Source: Hevea brasiliensis (taxonomy: Eukaryota > Streptophyta > Magnoliopsida > Malpighiales > Euphorbiaceae). Taken from it: a DNA stretch of 64,000 nucleotides. The notes beneath the pieces are model-generated. The model did no database searches, was not told the DNA's origin, and saw only the letters and a list, made by a program, of their open reading frames with translations. Shown here piece by piece: positions 12,813 through 26,200 of the stretch. The position numbers and the translations under genes were made by a program. The stretch is taken from contig NC_079510.1 in the NCBI RefSeq assembly GCF_030052815.1, positions 47,210,725 through 47,274,724 on the forward strand, read 5' to 3'. Every line of letters starts with the position of its first letter. Positions within the stretch are counted from its first letter, which is position 1.

Positions 12813-12970
12813 GTAAGTTTCACATTTTCGTTTTGCGATCTTCGATCCCAGATTTTTCAAGAATTGGATCCAGTAGATCTAGTTTCATTTTCTCTTTTAT
12901 GCCTATGGATCAAGTTGGTTTTGTTTGGATTTTAACTCGTATGGATTTCTTTTATAAGCTGGTTGATTAG
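12813..12970 (+). other. Intron in the 5' UTR of SEC61A
   Basis: A strong donor (GTAAGT at 12813) and an acceptor (TTAG ending at 12970, ten bases before the ATG) bracket T-rich sequence containing several stop codons. Leader introns are common in plant housekeeping genes and often raise expression. This is inferred from splice-site appearance. Confidence 0.5.
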
Positions 12971-12980
12971 AGTAGTTGAG

Positions 12981-15514
12981 ATGGGAGGAGGATTTAGAGT
13001 GCTGCATCTGGTGAGACCGTTCCTTTCCTTTTTGCCTGAAGTTCAGAGTGCTGATCGGAAGGTCCCTTTCAGAGAGAAGGTCATATATACTGTCATTTCT
13101 CTGTTCATCTTTCTCGTCTGCAGTCAGCTACCACTTTATGGGATACACTCCACCACTGGTGCTGATCCATTTTATTGGATGCGTGTTATTCTTGCATCCA
13201 ATCGTGGGACTGTGATGGAACTTGGGATTACTCCCATTGTTACTTCTGGATTGGTGATGCAATTGTTGGCTGGGTCTAAGATCATTGAAGTCGACAACAG
13301 TGTTCGTGAGGATCGTGCTCTCCTGTAAGTTCTATGGTTGTAATTGATTACTTCAAGTATATATGTAGTTAATGTCTTTGTTTTTTTTTTTTTTTAATTT
13401 GGTATCTGATAATTTCGAGCTCACAAACAAAAGATTGGGTTATTCCTAGTTTTTGAAGTCACCAACGATTTTTTATATTCTTTTTTGTCCACCCGAAGAA
13501 AAGATTTATGCTGCTGTCTAGAACAGTTACTGTTTGGAAGAAAAGTTTTGCAATATCTTATGATGCACATTTGCAGTTTTGTTTATAGTTTCAGCTAGCA
13601 TTTGCATGAACATTGCCTTGCTTTTCTTTTAGGAATTGGGATCCTGCATTTGTAACCTTGTAGCTCTTCTGTTAACTTTTATGTAATGTATCCTATTTTC
13701 CTTTGGCCTATTTTGCAGAAATGGAGCCCAAAAGTTGCTGGGCATTCTGATAGCTGTTGGTGAGGCTGTTGCTTATGTGCTATCTGGGATGTATGGTAGT
13801 GTCAGTCAACTTGGGGTTGGAAATGCCATTCTTATTATCATTCAGCTTTGCTTTGCTGGAATAATTGTTATCTGCCTTGATGAGCTTCTCCAGAAAGGAT
13901 ATGGTCTTGGTTCTGGAATCTCCCTTTTCATTGCTACCAATATTTGGTAGGGTTCATGCACTTTTTCCCGTTTCTGTTTCCAGCATCAATTATTTGGACT
14001 GTATTGCTGTCCATAAAATTTTCTTGTAACCATTATTTTGCATTCGTGTGCATGCAGTGAAAATATTATATGGAAGGCATTTAGTCCTACAACCATCAAC
14101 AGTGGCCGGGGAGCTGAATTTGAAGGTGCAGTTATAGCTTTGTTCCATTTGCTGATCACCAGGACAGACAAAGTCCGCGCTCTTCGGGAGGCTTTCTATC
14201 GGCAGAACCTTCCAAATGTTACCAATTTACTTGCTACAGTCTTGATCTTCCTTATTGTTATCTATTTCCAAGGTTTTCGTGTGGTTTTGCCTGTGAGGTC
14301 AAAGAATGCCCGTGGACAACAGGGTTCATATCCAATTAAGCTTTTCTACACATCTAATATGCCCATTATTCTCCAATCTGCACTTGTTTCCAATCTTTAT
14401 TTCATCTCTCAGGTATGAGTTATTTTGTGGTGGGTGGAGGCTTGTTTTTCTTTATGTTAAGAGTTTAACACTCTGCACTACTATACAGTTGCTGTACAGG
14501 AGATACAGTGGAAATTTCTTTGTCAATCTGTTGGGAAAGTGGAAGGAATCTGAATATTCAGGTGGCCAGTTTGTTCCAGTGGGCGGTCTGGCTTACTATG
14601 TCACTGCTCCAACCAGGTAAACTAGCATTTATTTCCTTATTGTTATTTTTTTTGTTTTTCTTATTTGATAATTGTGTTGGGGTGTATGTTGTTGGTATTA
14701 GTGCTCACTTTTGCTTTTTTTTTTTTTTGGGTCTATGCTCTGTTCTTGCACTGATTCCTTACTTTATCATTTCATCTTTATTGCAGCTTGGCTGATATGG
14801 CAGCCAATCCCTTCCATGCCTTGTTCTATCTGGTTTTCATGCTTTCAGCCTGTGCTCTCTTCTCAAAAACTTGGATTGAAGTTTCAGGGTCATCTGCCCG
14901 GGATGTGGCTAAGCAGCTTAAGGTATATCAAGATAGGTTTGTTAATCTTAAATGCATTCTGCTATGAATTGATCCTGCTTCTATAATTTTTTTTTTTTTC
15001 CAGTTTAGTTACAAAACATTTGTTTCTTAAGTTGTTCATAGAGTATTTGCACAGAGGCGCAAGGATTAATCCATCGATATAGTCATGCCACATTAGTTTT
15101 TTAAATTTGTTTTGATGAAGTCAGTCCCGTTAGAATAGGTTGTATATTTGATTTATAGAGTTCCTGTTTATCGTAGTGAACTGATTTGATCATGGTATTT
15201 CTTTGGTGGAAAAACACTGACTATACTGTGGTATCCAAAATCTTTTTATTAATATACTTATGTTGGTTATACAGGAACAACAAATGGTGATGCCAGGACA
15301 TCGTGATTCAAATCTACAGAAGGAACTGAACCGCTACATACCAACAGCAGCTGCCTTTGGAGGAATGTGCATTGGTGCATTGACAGTTCTAGCTGATTTC
15401 ATGGGAGCAATTGGCTCTGGAACAGGGATATTGCTTGCAGTTACTATTATATATCAGTACTTCGAGACTTTTGAGAAGGAAAGAGCCAGTGAACTTGGCT
15501 TCTTTGGCTTCTAA
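12981..15514 (+). CDS. SEC61A: Protein transport protein Sec61 subunit alpha, 6 coding exons
   Basis: Encodes the 476-residue channel subunit of the ER Sec61 translocon, which with the beta and gamma subunits passes secretory and membrane proteins into or across the ER membrane. Coding exons are 12981-13324, 13719-13946, 14058-14412, 14489-14616, 14787-14922 and 15275-15514. All introns are GT-AG and the total is 1431 nt with no frame break. Visible family features are [19 protein letters not shown] at the start, the plug region around [37 protein letters not shown], the conserved [15 protein letters not shown] loop, [12 protein letters not shown] in a cytosolic loop used in ribosome docking, and the C-terminal [20 protein letters not shown]. 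About ten membrane helices are expected. The ATG choice matches the family start. The gene is intact and lies just downstream of ERD2. Confidence 0.98.
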
Positions 15515-15925
15515 ATCCATTAGACTGTTTTATGTGATGGTAGGTGCTTAGGTGGTCCTCAAAAGGTTCCTGGCTGAGAGATACAAGTATTAACCCTGTT
15601 AACACAATACCCCAGGGATGGAAAGGTGCCTATTTAGTGACTTCATTATTTCTCCTCTCATCTGGACCTACCTTTATATGTAGTCTTGCGTTCGGGAAAA
15701 TGATTGACAAATTTTTGTTGGGACACTGATGCGGATCCCATCTTTTATTTTCTGTTTCATCCCCTAGCATTTGGGGGTGATAATTTGTAAGTATAATTGA
15801 GAACCCGTCAAAGAATGCTTTAGCGATTCGTCTCCAATCCATTCTTGGCCATCTTTTCCCTCATTTCATGCTGTGAGTTGCTTGTGACGTGTGCATGCCC
15901 AGAAATGTTGCCACGGTTGAGCTTG
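15515..15925 (+). other. SEC61A 3' UTR and flank
   Basis: Non-coding sequence after the SEC61A stop with short chance frames only. It ends where the fold-back repeats begin. The polyadenylation site is not resolved. Confidence 0.5.
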
Positions 15926-16399
15926 TTAATAGGTAAGAGTGTGCAAATGGTTGGTTTGGTTCTGAACCGAATCAAACAGATAAAACTAAAAATCAAAAAT
16001 CAAAAATTTTAAAAATTGAACCAAATTGATTACTAAGAGAAAATCAAACTGAATCAAACCAATAAATATTGATTCTGTTCAATTTTAAACCGATCAAATT
16101 GAATTTTATAAAATTTCATATTTGCAACATTAAATCTCAATAATAAAAACATATAAAAAAGAAACTTAGAAATCAAAACTAAAAAATCTTAGGATTTCCT
16201 TGATATATATATATATATATATATATATTAGTAATTTCGGTTCGGTTCAATTTTTTTTATTTTTTATGAAAATAACCGAACTGAATTAACTGAAATTATT
16301 AAAATTTTAAATCAAACCAAACTGATTAAATTTTAAAATTAAACTGAATTGACTCGGTTTGATTTTTGATTTAAACAGAAATCTGCTCTCCCCTATTAA
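15926..16399. mobile_element. Fold-back repeat / MITE-like element 1
   Basis: Both ends carry TTAATAGG-type termini in inverted orientation (TTAATAGGTAAGAG at the start, TTAATAGGGGAGAGCA read from the other strand at the end). The inside is made of degenerate AACCGAAT/CCAAATTGA motifs on one side and GGTTTGATT motifs on the other, as in non-autonomous fold-back elements common in plants. An (AT)n tract lies at about 16205-16229. There is no coding capacity. The element class was not identified. Confidence 0.55.
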
Positions 16400-16910
16400 T
16401 AGGGGCGAGCATTATTTGGTTCAAACCAAATAAACTGAACTGAACTGCCTTAATTCGGTAATTCAGTTCAGTTTTTAAAATAATTTAGTTCGATTCGATT
16501 ATATATTATAAAAATTTCGATTATTTTGATTCAGTACGGTTTTGAAGAAAAAAAATCAATTAAAACCAAATAATTTTATTGATTTTTGAATTGATTTATT
16601 TTTATGAGAAATTTATGAATTATATGTAATTTTATATATATAAATTATTTAACTTCATTGGTTAATGGTTATTAGGTTCAAATTAAGCTCAAAATCAGAT
16701 CAAATAATTTAAAAATCAAGTCTAAATTAAAAAACCAATAAAAAATAAAAACTGATCGGTTTGAATCGAATTGAACAAAAATAAAACAGTTTGATTCAAT
16801 TCGATTTTTCATCCATTTCGATTCGGTTCGATTTCTAAAATATATAATTCGATTTTTATTATTTGATTTAGATCAATTCAGTTCGATTTGAACTGAATGC
16901 TTACCCCTAA
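16396..16910. mobile_element. Fold-back repeat / MITE-like element 2
   Basis: Starts at the palindromic junction with element 1 (CCCCTATTAATAGGGG). The left end, AGGGGCGAGCATT, is matched in inverted orientation at the right end by AGGGGTAAGCATT, and each is followed by a GGTTCAAA or AGTTCAAAT-like segment. The interior again holds GGTTCGATT-like and AAACCGATC-like motifs. It has no open frame. It may be a related family member inserted next to element 1, or the two may be one compound fold-back element. Confidence 0.55.
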
Positions 16911-17028
16911 TTGATAATGACCCAAATGCTTGGTTTTCATATAGTTGTTGCATTTGTGTAATTTGCTTAATCTTACACAATTAGGATTTCATTTTATTAC
17001 CTGTTTTTAGGTAGTGCAACTACCAGTC

Positions 17029-17035
<7 letters not shown>

Positions 17036-17099
<64 letters not shown>
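17036..17099. repeat. (TA)n microsatellite
   Basis: Uninterrupted TA dinucleotides for about 60 bases, adjoining a GC-richer segment on its right. Long TA tracts are length-unstable, and the true length may differ from the assembly. Confidence 0.95.
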
Positions 17100-17102
<3 letters not shown>

Positions 17103-17690
17103 CAAGAGGTTTTGAAAAGCCAAGGCCGAAGAGATGCAAACAAACCCAACAAAGAAACTCGGTCCAAAAGAATCTAGAGTTCTTTAGAAAGCTTCTCAAA
17201 GAAACTTTTGGGAGAACCCACCTTGCCCCGTCACATCTGCGCCACTAGCAACCAAAAGGCACACCCAACTACCGCCTACGCACAACACTCGAGACTGCAG
17301 CCCACTCATCGCCTCCCGCCACATAAGGAAGCAACAAGTCTCACTCAGGTTGAACCACCATAGAACTTCCCCAGAGATTGCTGCAAGGAGAGGACAACAG
17401 AACAGGCTTTCAAAGGGGGAGGCGCTAGATGACAACGGACATCGACCATTTATGGCTTTTTTAATCCTTAACCAAGGGTCGATGTTAGGACCAAACAGAC
17501 CTCCAAGCCTCAGTCCTTGTCATAGCCATCCTCAACCAAACACAAATAAATCCATTGTAAAAACCCTCAAGAGAAAACCCATAGATATGCAAATCCGACC
17601 AGCCCAAGCCCGATCAATTTTCCCTGGCTTCTATTTGTACAAGACAAAGACAAGAAGGCCTTTTCTTCACTCCGAATCACCTCTCGTATA
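17100..17690 (-). mobile_element. GC-richer island, possible LINE 3'-end fragment
   Basis: The segment has markedly higher GC than its flanks, has sharp edges, and abuts the (TA)n tract on its left. Read on the minus strand it is rich in TTTG/GGTTTG motifs toward the end and finishes with a TA tail, which resembles the 3' UTR of plant L1-type LINEs. It has open frames of 79 and 113 codons on opposite strands, neither with a recognised domain. The assignment is inference; it could be another kind of inserted sequence. Confidence 0.3.
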
Positions 17691-18427
17691 ATAATATATT
17701 ATTATTTTTTATTAAAAAATAATTTATTTATATATATATATTATATATTAATAAATTAAAAAAAAATAACAAAAAAACTCCTCACGTAAAACTCATCTCA
17801 CTCCGCTCCTTGACGGAAAAGTCCCCATCCCAATTTCAAACTCCTGTACCCGCTTCCAATCCACTCTCCGCTCTGTTATCATTCCTAGCAAAATAACGCA
17901 AGAAGAATGCACATCCCCAAATGGAAATGGGGTGGGTTCTACCCACAAGAGGGCCTGCCCTTACCTAGAGGGGAGAGAATGGCCCATAAAAAACAGAAAG
18001 CTTAATTGAAACCGAGATAAAACCAGGCAGGAAAAAACTGAGAGACAGAAAAACTTATTCGAACATAGATCATACACAAATTGCTGTGGGATTAGATTTG
18101 GAACAGAATAGTAAATCCCATAGATGCTAATAGATTGGTGTGAAAATGGATTCTTTATGTCCTTTCTATATTTGAGCAATTGCGAAGCCGAAAGCTATTT
18201 TTCGACACAAATAGAACCAAAAAAAAAAGAGCGCAAATTTTAAAATATAGTGCCATATCACTCGTAAAAATACAAATTTTTCTTGAAACCCAAAAGTGTT
18301 TGAACTCCATGTAATTATTGATTGTCTAATAATAAAAGAATACACAAAGGGTGTAAGGTCGTATTGTAGGTTTGAAAAGGGCACAGTCAGTCCTAAGTAG
18401 AGCATTATGAAATTTTATGCTGTCAGT

Positions 18428-18487
<60 letters not shown>

Positions 18488-18622
18488 TCACTTGAGGAAC
18501 AAAATTAATTTTTTTAATCAATCATCCTTTCTTATTAAAACATTTGCTCTATAAAAAAATCAAAATTTGTAGAAATTTCACTTTAAAAAGCAAAAAGTAA
18601 AAGCAAAGTTGCCTAATCATCT
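17691..18622. other. Spacer with (TA)n tract, 3' flank of COQ3
   Basis: AT-rich DNA with a second long TA tract at about 18433-18482 and no recognised coding sequence. The right end is the 3' UTR side of the minus-strand COQ3 gene. Confidence 0.5.
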
Positions 18623-20205
18623 TTATTGGCCATTTTTGGTACCAAAGGCGATGAAATTTACACTGATATCATCAGATAGAGACCATCGTCCGGTCAAGGG
18701 GTTGTAAACAAATCCAGCCATTTCTTTAACCTAGGCAAGGCCAATTCAATAGCAGAAGGAACAAAATTAATACATGTGCCAGCGATCAAAGAAATTAAGA
18801 ACCAAAATAGAAAGAAAAAAAAAATTGTCTTACATTGATAGAAGCACGTTGTAGGATCAATACCAACTCTTCAGGAGTAAGGAAACTTGACCATTGATGC
18901 GTGCCTATGGGAAGCTGCATATCTATTATTAGCAACTCTATAAAGCAAGGCACTATGAATCATACTATCCCAAAATCATAATTTTGTAGCAAGACCAAGC
19001 ACAAATACTAGACCACGGTCTTCAGTAATGCTAGAGCACAAGAATCCAGATACAAGAGTCATACCCAATGGAGAAGGTACTCTGCTGCAACAATGGCAGT
19101 TGCATACGATCTCATAGATCGGTTAATTGTTGAAATCACAGTAGCACCCCCAGGATGAGTCAATGCTGACAGAGACTTGCAGAATTCAGTAGGATCTGCT
19201 ACGTGCTCAATTACCTTGAGTGAAAATTTATGAATTTAAAACAAACTTAATGTATGTTCAACCAGTTGAAAGCAAGCTGCGGCAAAGTTGAACAAACTTG
19301 TGTTTCCAGTCTTTGTAGTTATTAGCATAAGCTTGGACAGACTATTTCACAATCATCACACAAATCTTCATGCATCAAATCTTAGCAGATTTCTTACACC
19401 ATCTCAAACCTAAATTCACAACTCATTCACTAAGGATTTAAGGTGCATACATCATTTTTACTTGCTTAAAACTCATAATCCTATTTGAAAAATTGCCATT
19501 TGCTTACTAAACCTATTTGGTTCCGCGTTTTGCTCTTTGCTTTTTTCTTTCCTAAAAAATTCTTTTTAAACATTTTGATTTTGCTAGAAAACAAATGCAA
19601 TAATAAAGAATGCACAAGCAAATGACAAAGGAGGCAGCAATTACAATCAGAAAATAATTTTTAATATTCAATGGCATCACTCAAATTTATCAAATATTAA
19701 CAAATGCATGCACAATGTCTTCCATTTTGTAAAAAATCAACAAATAACTTTAATATTGCATAATTTCAAGCTCTGAAGCATAATAAACACATTATGGATT
19801 AACACAACTCAAATAAGTGACAACGCTTCCATTTTGAATACTACATCATAACCTCCTAGATAATAATAAAATAAAAAAAAAAAAAAAAAGGAACAACGAA
19901 GTTCCCTTCTTGTCACCAACATCATAGCTCAAGCATTTGATGTGGGATAACCTTGAAATTCAGAGATCATGGATTGGCTTGCTGGTGGGATGGGGGGTGG
20001 GGCGTGGTTGTGGGATGGAGGGATGATTGGAAGGAAGGTTTAGAATGGAGATATTTTGGTTTAGGAGGCTAAGACTAAGTACAGGGCTAAGAATCTGATT
20101 TTCTTGAGAATTATATTGGGATGCAGTTCACAAATATGTGAAGATTATGGATGTATAAAATGAATCAACAGGGATCTATAATGAGCACACATGCATGCAT
20201 AATTT

Positions 20206-20237
<32 letters not shown>

Positions 20238-23200
20238 ACCTCTAATGCAATCACAGCATCAAACATCTTTTGCTCCTTAACTAGCTTTTCTGTTCATCAA
20301 AAGAAAATATTGGATAGAATATTTGAGCTAATGCAATTTAAATGTTCAATCAACCGTTGAACTTCAAGTTTGAACTACATTATATCTTTCATGAACCATA
20401 AACTTATAAATGACCAGTCCCCTTTTTGTAAGGAATATGTAGAAGATAACTACCAGGGGATGAACTTCAAAGAAAATATATGATCTATCTACTGCACACA
20501 AAGGATCAATGCATTTTAAGTAACACAAAAACATGATTATGTTTCTTGACTCAGGCATTCCACAGCAGGGGAAAAATATAGAGCCAGTAATTACACTACA
20601 TAGAGATGATTCAAAAACATTTGTATTGAGTGAAGCAACTTAGGTTAACCTCTCTTAAGCAAACTGAATACTCACGAGGAACAAAAGAAGAACACTGGAC
20701 TACATGGATGGATAACTGACTCTCATTCACAAGAGGATGCCAGCATCCACGTATTCAGATGGAGCAAGTTTATGAGACCAAAAAAATGTCAATTTGAATG
20801 TACAAAGGAGTGAAAATTACTGGAAAGCTTGACCTACACAAGAGATTAACAAAATTTGCATGTACCAGCTGTTGTGCAACAGTATTCAATGGTTGAAGTC
20901 ACTGGGTCCAATCCCTGTGCAGGCAGATAAAAAGTATAAATATTTTGAACTGACAAAATAAAATAGCCATTGATTAAACACTAGTAATTCTCAATATAAC
21001 ACTTTGACAATTATTTCATTTAAATCAGATGGCTTGCATAAATTTGATGAATGCAACGAAAAATTAGAATTCAAGAATTATTGGAACAATCAGTAACATA
21101 TGATCAGGAGATTATACTGAACATAATCACAGTTTAGGGGAAAGTAAAACACAGAAATCAACTCAGTAAAGGGCTTTTTTCTTCTTGCCATTTTTTCACC
21201 GAAAGCGACGCGCCATGCCGGCGCCCGGGTGTGCTGTTAAGTGAGCAAGGGTTCCCACATCATGGACGGGTGTGGGTAAAGAAGTTAGTCCATAGGACAG
21301 ATAATAGAACAAATAGTGGAACAGAACACAAGATAGACATAGAAAATAATAGAAGATATCATAGAAGGAGACCAATTAGGAAGGAGCAGGATAGGAGGAG
21401 GATCAGGGTTGGTACTTGGAATGTTGGATCACTTACAGGAAAATTAATGGAGCTTGTGGATACCTTGGAAAGGAGAAGGGTGAATATTGCTTGCATTCAG
21501 GAGACTAAATGGGTAGGAGAGAAAAGTAAGGAAGTGGGTAATTCAGGGTACAAATTGTGGTTTACCGGAAAGGAGAGAAACAAGAACGGAGTGGGTATAA
21601 TCATAGACAGGACATTGAAAGACGCAGTAGTAGCTGTGAAAAGAGTAGGAGATAGAATTATACTAGTAAAGCTAGTACTAGACGGAGAAACAATAAATAT
21701 AGTTAGTGCTTATGCCCCACAAATAGGACTAGACAGTGAGAGTAAACAAAGATTTTGGGAAGATATGGATGATTTAATGCAAAGCATACCGAATGAAGAG
21801 AATGTTTTCATTGGTGGAGATTTGAATGGACATGTAGGAAGTGATAGGCAAGGTTATGAGAATGTTCATGGAGGTTTTGGTTTTGGCAAATAAATGAGGA
21901 GGGAAAAAGCATCCTGGATTTTGCTATGGCATACGACCTAATACTAGCAAATACCTACTTTATAAAAAGAGAGTCACATTTAGTGACTTTCAAAAGTGGG
22001 CAACATTGAAGTCAAATCGACTTCCTCTTAACCAGGAAGACAAATAGAGCTCTATGCAAGGATTGCAAGGTCATTCCAGGAGAGGCTTTAACAAGTCAAC
22101 ATAGGTTGGTGGTCTTGGATGTCAAGTTTAGGAATAATTCAAGTAAGGTCAGAAGAAATAGTGTAGCTCGAACAAAGTGGTGGGAGTTCAAAGGAGTAAA
22201 GCAAGTGAAGTTCAAAAATGAGCTTCTTGATTCATAAGTATGGAAGCTAGATATGGAGGCCAATGATATGTGGATACAGATGGCATCAAAGATTAGAGAA
22301 GTAGCTAGAAAAGTACTTGGGGAGTCTAAAGGACATAGACCACCCTCAAAAGAGAGATGGTGGTGGAATGAGGAAGTACAAAAGGCAGTGAAGAGAAAAA
22401 GGGAATGGTATAAGAAATTACCTAAATGTGATAATAATGAGGCATATGAACAGTACAAGATAGCAAAGAAAGAGGCAAAAAGGCGATTAGCCAAGCAAGA
22501 GCAGTGCCTTTGAAAAGTTATATGAGAAACTTGGAACTAAAGAAGGGGAGAAAGATATTTATAGATTAGCAAGGAGTAGAGAAAGGAAATGTCAAGATCT
22601 CAATCAAGTTAGGTGCATTAAGGATAAAGAAGGAAAAGTGTTGGTGAAAGATGAGGACATTAAAGAAAGATGGAGAAATTATTTTAATGATCTCTTTAAT
22701 AATAGTCAAAACGGAAATAGCGTGAATATAGATTATAGAACAATAGAAAAGAATGTAAATTATACTAGAAGGATTAGATCTTTAGAAGTAAAGGAAGCAC
22801 TTAAGAGAATGAAAGTAGGTAAAGCCTGTGGACCCGATGAAATACCAATTGAAGTGTGGAAGTATTTGGGAGATATGGGAGTGGCATGGTTAACTAAATT
22901 ATTTAATAAGATTCTAAACTCAAAGAAAATGCCTGATGAATGGAGGAAGAGTATTTTAGTACCTATTTTTAAAAATAAGGGAGATATACAGAGTTGCTCA
23001 AACTATAGGGGAATTAAACTCATGAGCCATACTATGAAGTTGTGGGAGAGAGTTGTGGAGTATCGACTACGTCATGATACTTCTATCTCTCTCAATCAAT
23101 TTGGTTTCATGCCCGGTCGTTCAACTATGGAAGCGATCTTTCTCATTAGAAGCTTGATGGAGAAATATAGAGATGGGAAGAAAGATCTACACATGGTTTT

Positions 23201-26200
23201 TATTGATTTGGAGAAGGCTTATGATAGTGTTCCAAGAGAGGTTTTATGGAATGCGTTAGAACAAAAGAGGGTATCTATTAGGTACATACAAGTATTGAAA
23301 GATATGTATGAAGGAGCAACTACTATTGTGCGCACAGTGGGAGGGGACACAAGAGATTTTCCTATCTCAATTGGATTACACCAAGGATCAGCCATAAGCC
23401 CTTACCTTTTTACATTAGTTTTAGATGAACTGACGAAACATATACAAGAGAGTATTCCTTGGTGCATGATGTTTGCGGATGATATTGTTCGATAGATGAG
23501 ACACGAGAAGGAGTCAATAGGAAGCTAGAACTTTGGAGAAGTACTCTAGAGTCAAAGGGTTTTAAGTTAAGTAGAACGAAGATGAATACATGCATTGCAA
23601 GTTCAAGAAGGCCAAACCGGTGATAGGGAAGGAGTTAGTTTGAATGGAGTGGCACTGTCCCAAAGTAATCACTTTAAATATCTAGGCTCGATCCTTCAAG
23701 TAGATGGGGATGTGAGGAGGATGTTAGTCATAGGATTAAAGCCTGATGGTTGAAGTGGAGACGTGCACGGAGTTTTATGTGATCGTAAGATTCCCAATAA
23801 ATTAAAAGGAAAATTTTACCGTACAGTCATACGACCGGCTATGCTATATGGTAGTGAGTGTTGGGCACTGAAAGAGTCGTATGCATCTAAGATAAGAGTT
23901 GCAGAGATGAGAATGTTAAGGTGGATGAGTGGTCATACTAGACTAGATAAAGTCCGTAATGAAAGTATTAGAGAAAAGGTAGGAGTGGTGCCAATTGAAG
24001 ATAAGTTGAGAGAAGGGAGATTGAGGTGGTTTGGTCATGTGAAGCGTAGACATACGGAGGCTCCAGTTAGACAAGTAGAGCACATTAGGCTAGAGGATAG
24101 AAAGAAAAAAAGGGGTAGACCTAAATTGACTTGGAGGAGAGTAGTACAGCATGACTTAGAAGCATTACACATTTCTGAGGATTTAACCCAAAATCGTTCA
24201 GAGTGGAAAAAGCGAATCCATATAGCCGACCCCAAATTTTTGGGATAAAGGCTTAGTTGAGTTGAGTTGAAGAGGAAACTATGCTCCCAGAGTCTAAGTA
24301 GAAACCACATACATAACCTTATGTGATTGGATGAGCCCAAACTCATCTCTATACTATACAGTATACAGCCTTAACCCTAAATACTTCACACAAGCTAAGT
24401 ACAAGATCCATGTGCACAAGAAATGTATAACATCAAATTCAGTACACCCCACTCCGAAGGCCTACCCCACCTAAATGATCTGTACACTGTATACTGTATT
24501 TCATGTGATGCTATTATGTTCATATAAAATATATAATGAATACACTGTATATGTCCTGTAAAATTCACATTACAGGAGAGGGTTCAGTATTGTGATAATC
24601 TTTCCAAGTTGGTCAACTTTAGCCATTCCCCTTCTATTTTCAACAATAGCAATAAGGAAGGAAAAGAAGAATCTAAGAAGGATTCATATTCAACATGTAT
24701 GCGAAGTTAAAATTGTTTTTGGGGTGGGGATACCCACACACATAGGAAGAGAGAGCATTGAACTCAGATTTTGTACTATGGTTGAGAAACTTCTGTACCG
24801 TTTTCTATTTTTACTACAGTTCTTGTCACATTTACAAATGTCTCAGTGGGACCCCATAAGGCCCATCTTTTCTGGAGATTATCCTGCCTCATCCCTTGCT
24901 GGAATTTGGTGGGGATGAAGATGCAAACAGAACAATATTCCTCATGGGCTGGTACTCAAGCAGGTCCCCACACCAAATTTGCCCTGTTGCTATCCAGTGA
25001 GTACCCAAATCCATGTCCTCGCTATGAATACTAATTAGTGAAGAATTTGCCATACCAGGAGTAATATACACACAGCAGATAAGATATTCCAAATCAAATT
25101 AAATGAAATATCATCTTAGAAAATAGAAATTATGTAAGTTTCAGCTGAAACATATATGCATACAGTAATTTAAGATATGAAATGACCATACAGCATGAAG
25201 ACGAGCAATATTGATATTTTTCTCCAAAGCATCAATTCCTGTTACAGTTGCTCCCATTCGAGCTAAAGGCTGAAGAAACAAAACAAAGAATAAGATCTAG
25301 GTGCAGATTAACTTTGATTTGGAAACAATACCAGCCAGATTATATTGACATAAATTTAATATTTAAATAACATGCAACCAAGTTACATTAATAACATTGC
25401 AATAGTCAACTCTCTTGCCAAGACATTGAGACATTTTATAAGCACTTACTAACTATTCTTGCAAAATTTTACAGTGTGAGAAACATAAAAATTGTAAATT
25501 AATGTTGCCAAAAAAACATATATGCTATCCAGTAAGGAAATGTCCATGATGAATATAAATGCTATGGGATGGACAGTGTAAGCAGGAATTTCATAATTGC
25601 TTGAATAATATACCTCAGAAAGAATTCCTCCACCACAACCAACATCAACAATTTTTAGTCCTTCGAAAGGCCTAGCAACATGTGGATCCTTCCTGAAACA
25701 ATTCAAACTAATAAGAACTCATAGATGTGCAATAAAAGAAATCCCTGCCATTGTTCTAGCATACAAACGAGACAAGCAGCATACTGATAAAAAGTCTCAG
25801 CATTTATATTAATATTTCAAACAATAGAAAAAGTGATCCCGCTGCATATTGCAATTAAAGATGTCCAATCTAAAGCTACTTTACAACCTTTTTCTTAGGG
25901 CACAGCGTACTATATAGTATAAACAGATAAGAAAAATACTAATAACTATTTGCAATTACAAGTCACATTCTTTTAGGGAAAAATTTTCATAATCTTATGA
26001 TACAGGGTATTAATCATCAGCGAAAGAAAGGTGGTTGAGATAGAGAATTTTTAGGTGCTGTGCAATTGTAAAGCTTCACTCACATGAAGGTGAATTATAT
26101 AGAACCATGATTAGGCTGATCAAGGTCTATTGCAGTGAGTATTAAGCAGCAATAATACAGTATCCATAAAATGGATGTAATTGAGGTGATAATGTTACTG

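Noticed and set aside
17961..18405. Possible organelle DNA insertion left of COQ3
   Set aside because: The codon-like texture looked unusual, but I could not match any plastid or mitochondrial gene, so it is left as non-coding spacer.
21893..22513. Separate small genes between the LINE endonuclease and reverse transcriptase
   Set aside because: The frame reads on as the linker of the same RTE polyprotein (for example [16 protein letters not shown]), so these are pieces of one broken ORF.
24889..25092. Candidate fifth exon of COQ3 (frame with LEYLICC)
   Set aside because: A much better exon, [16 protein letters not shown] with exact phases and splice sites, is at 20866-20914.
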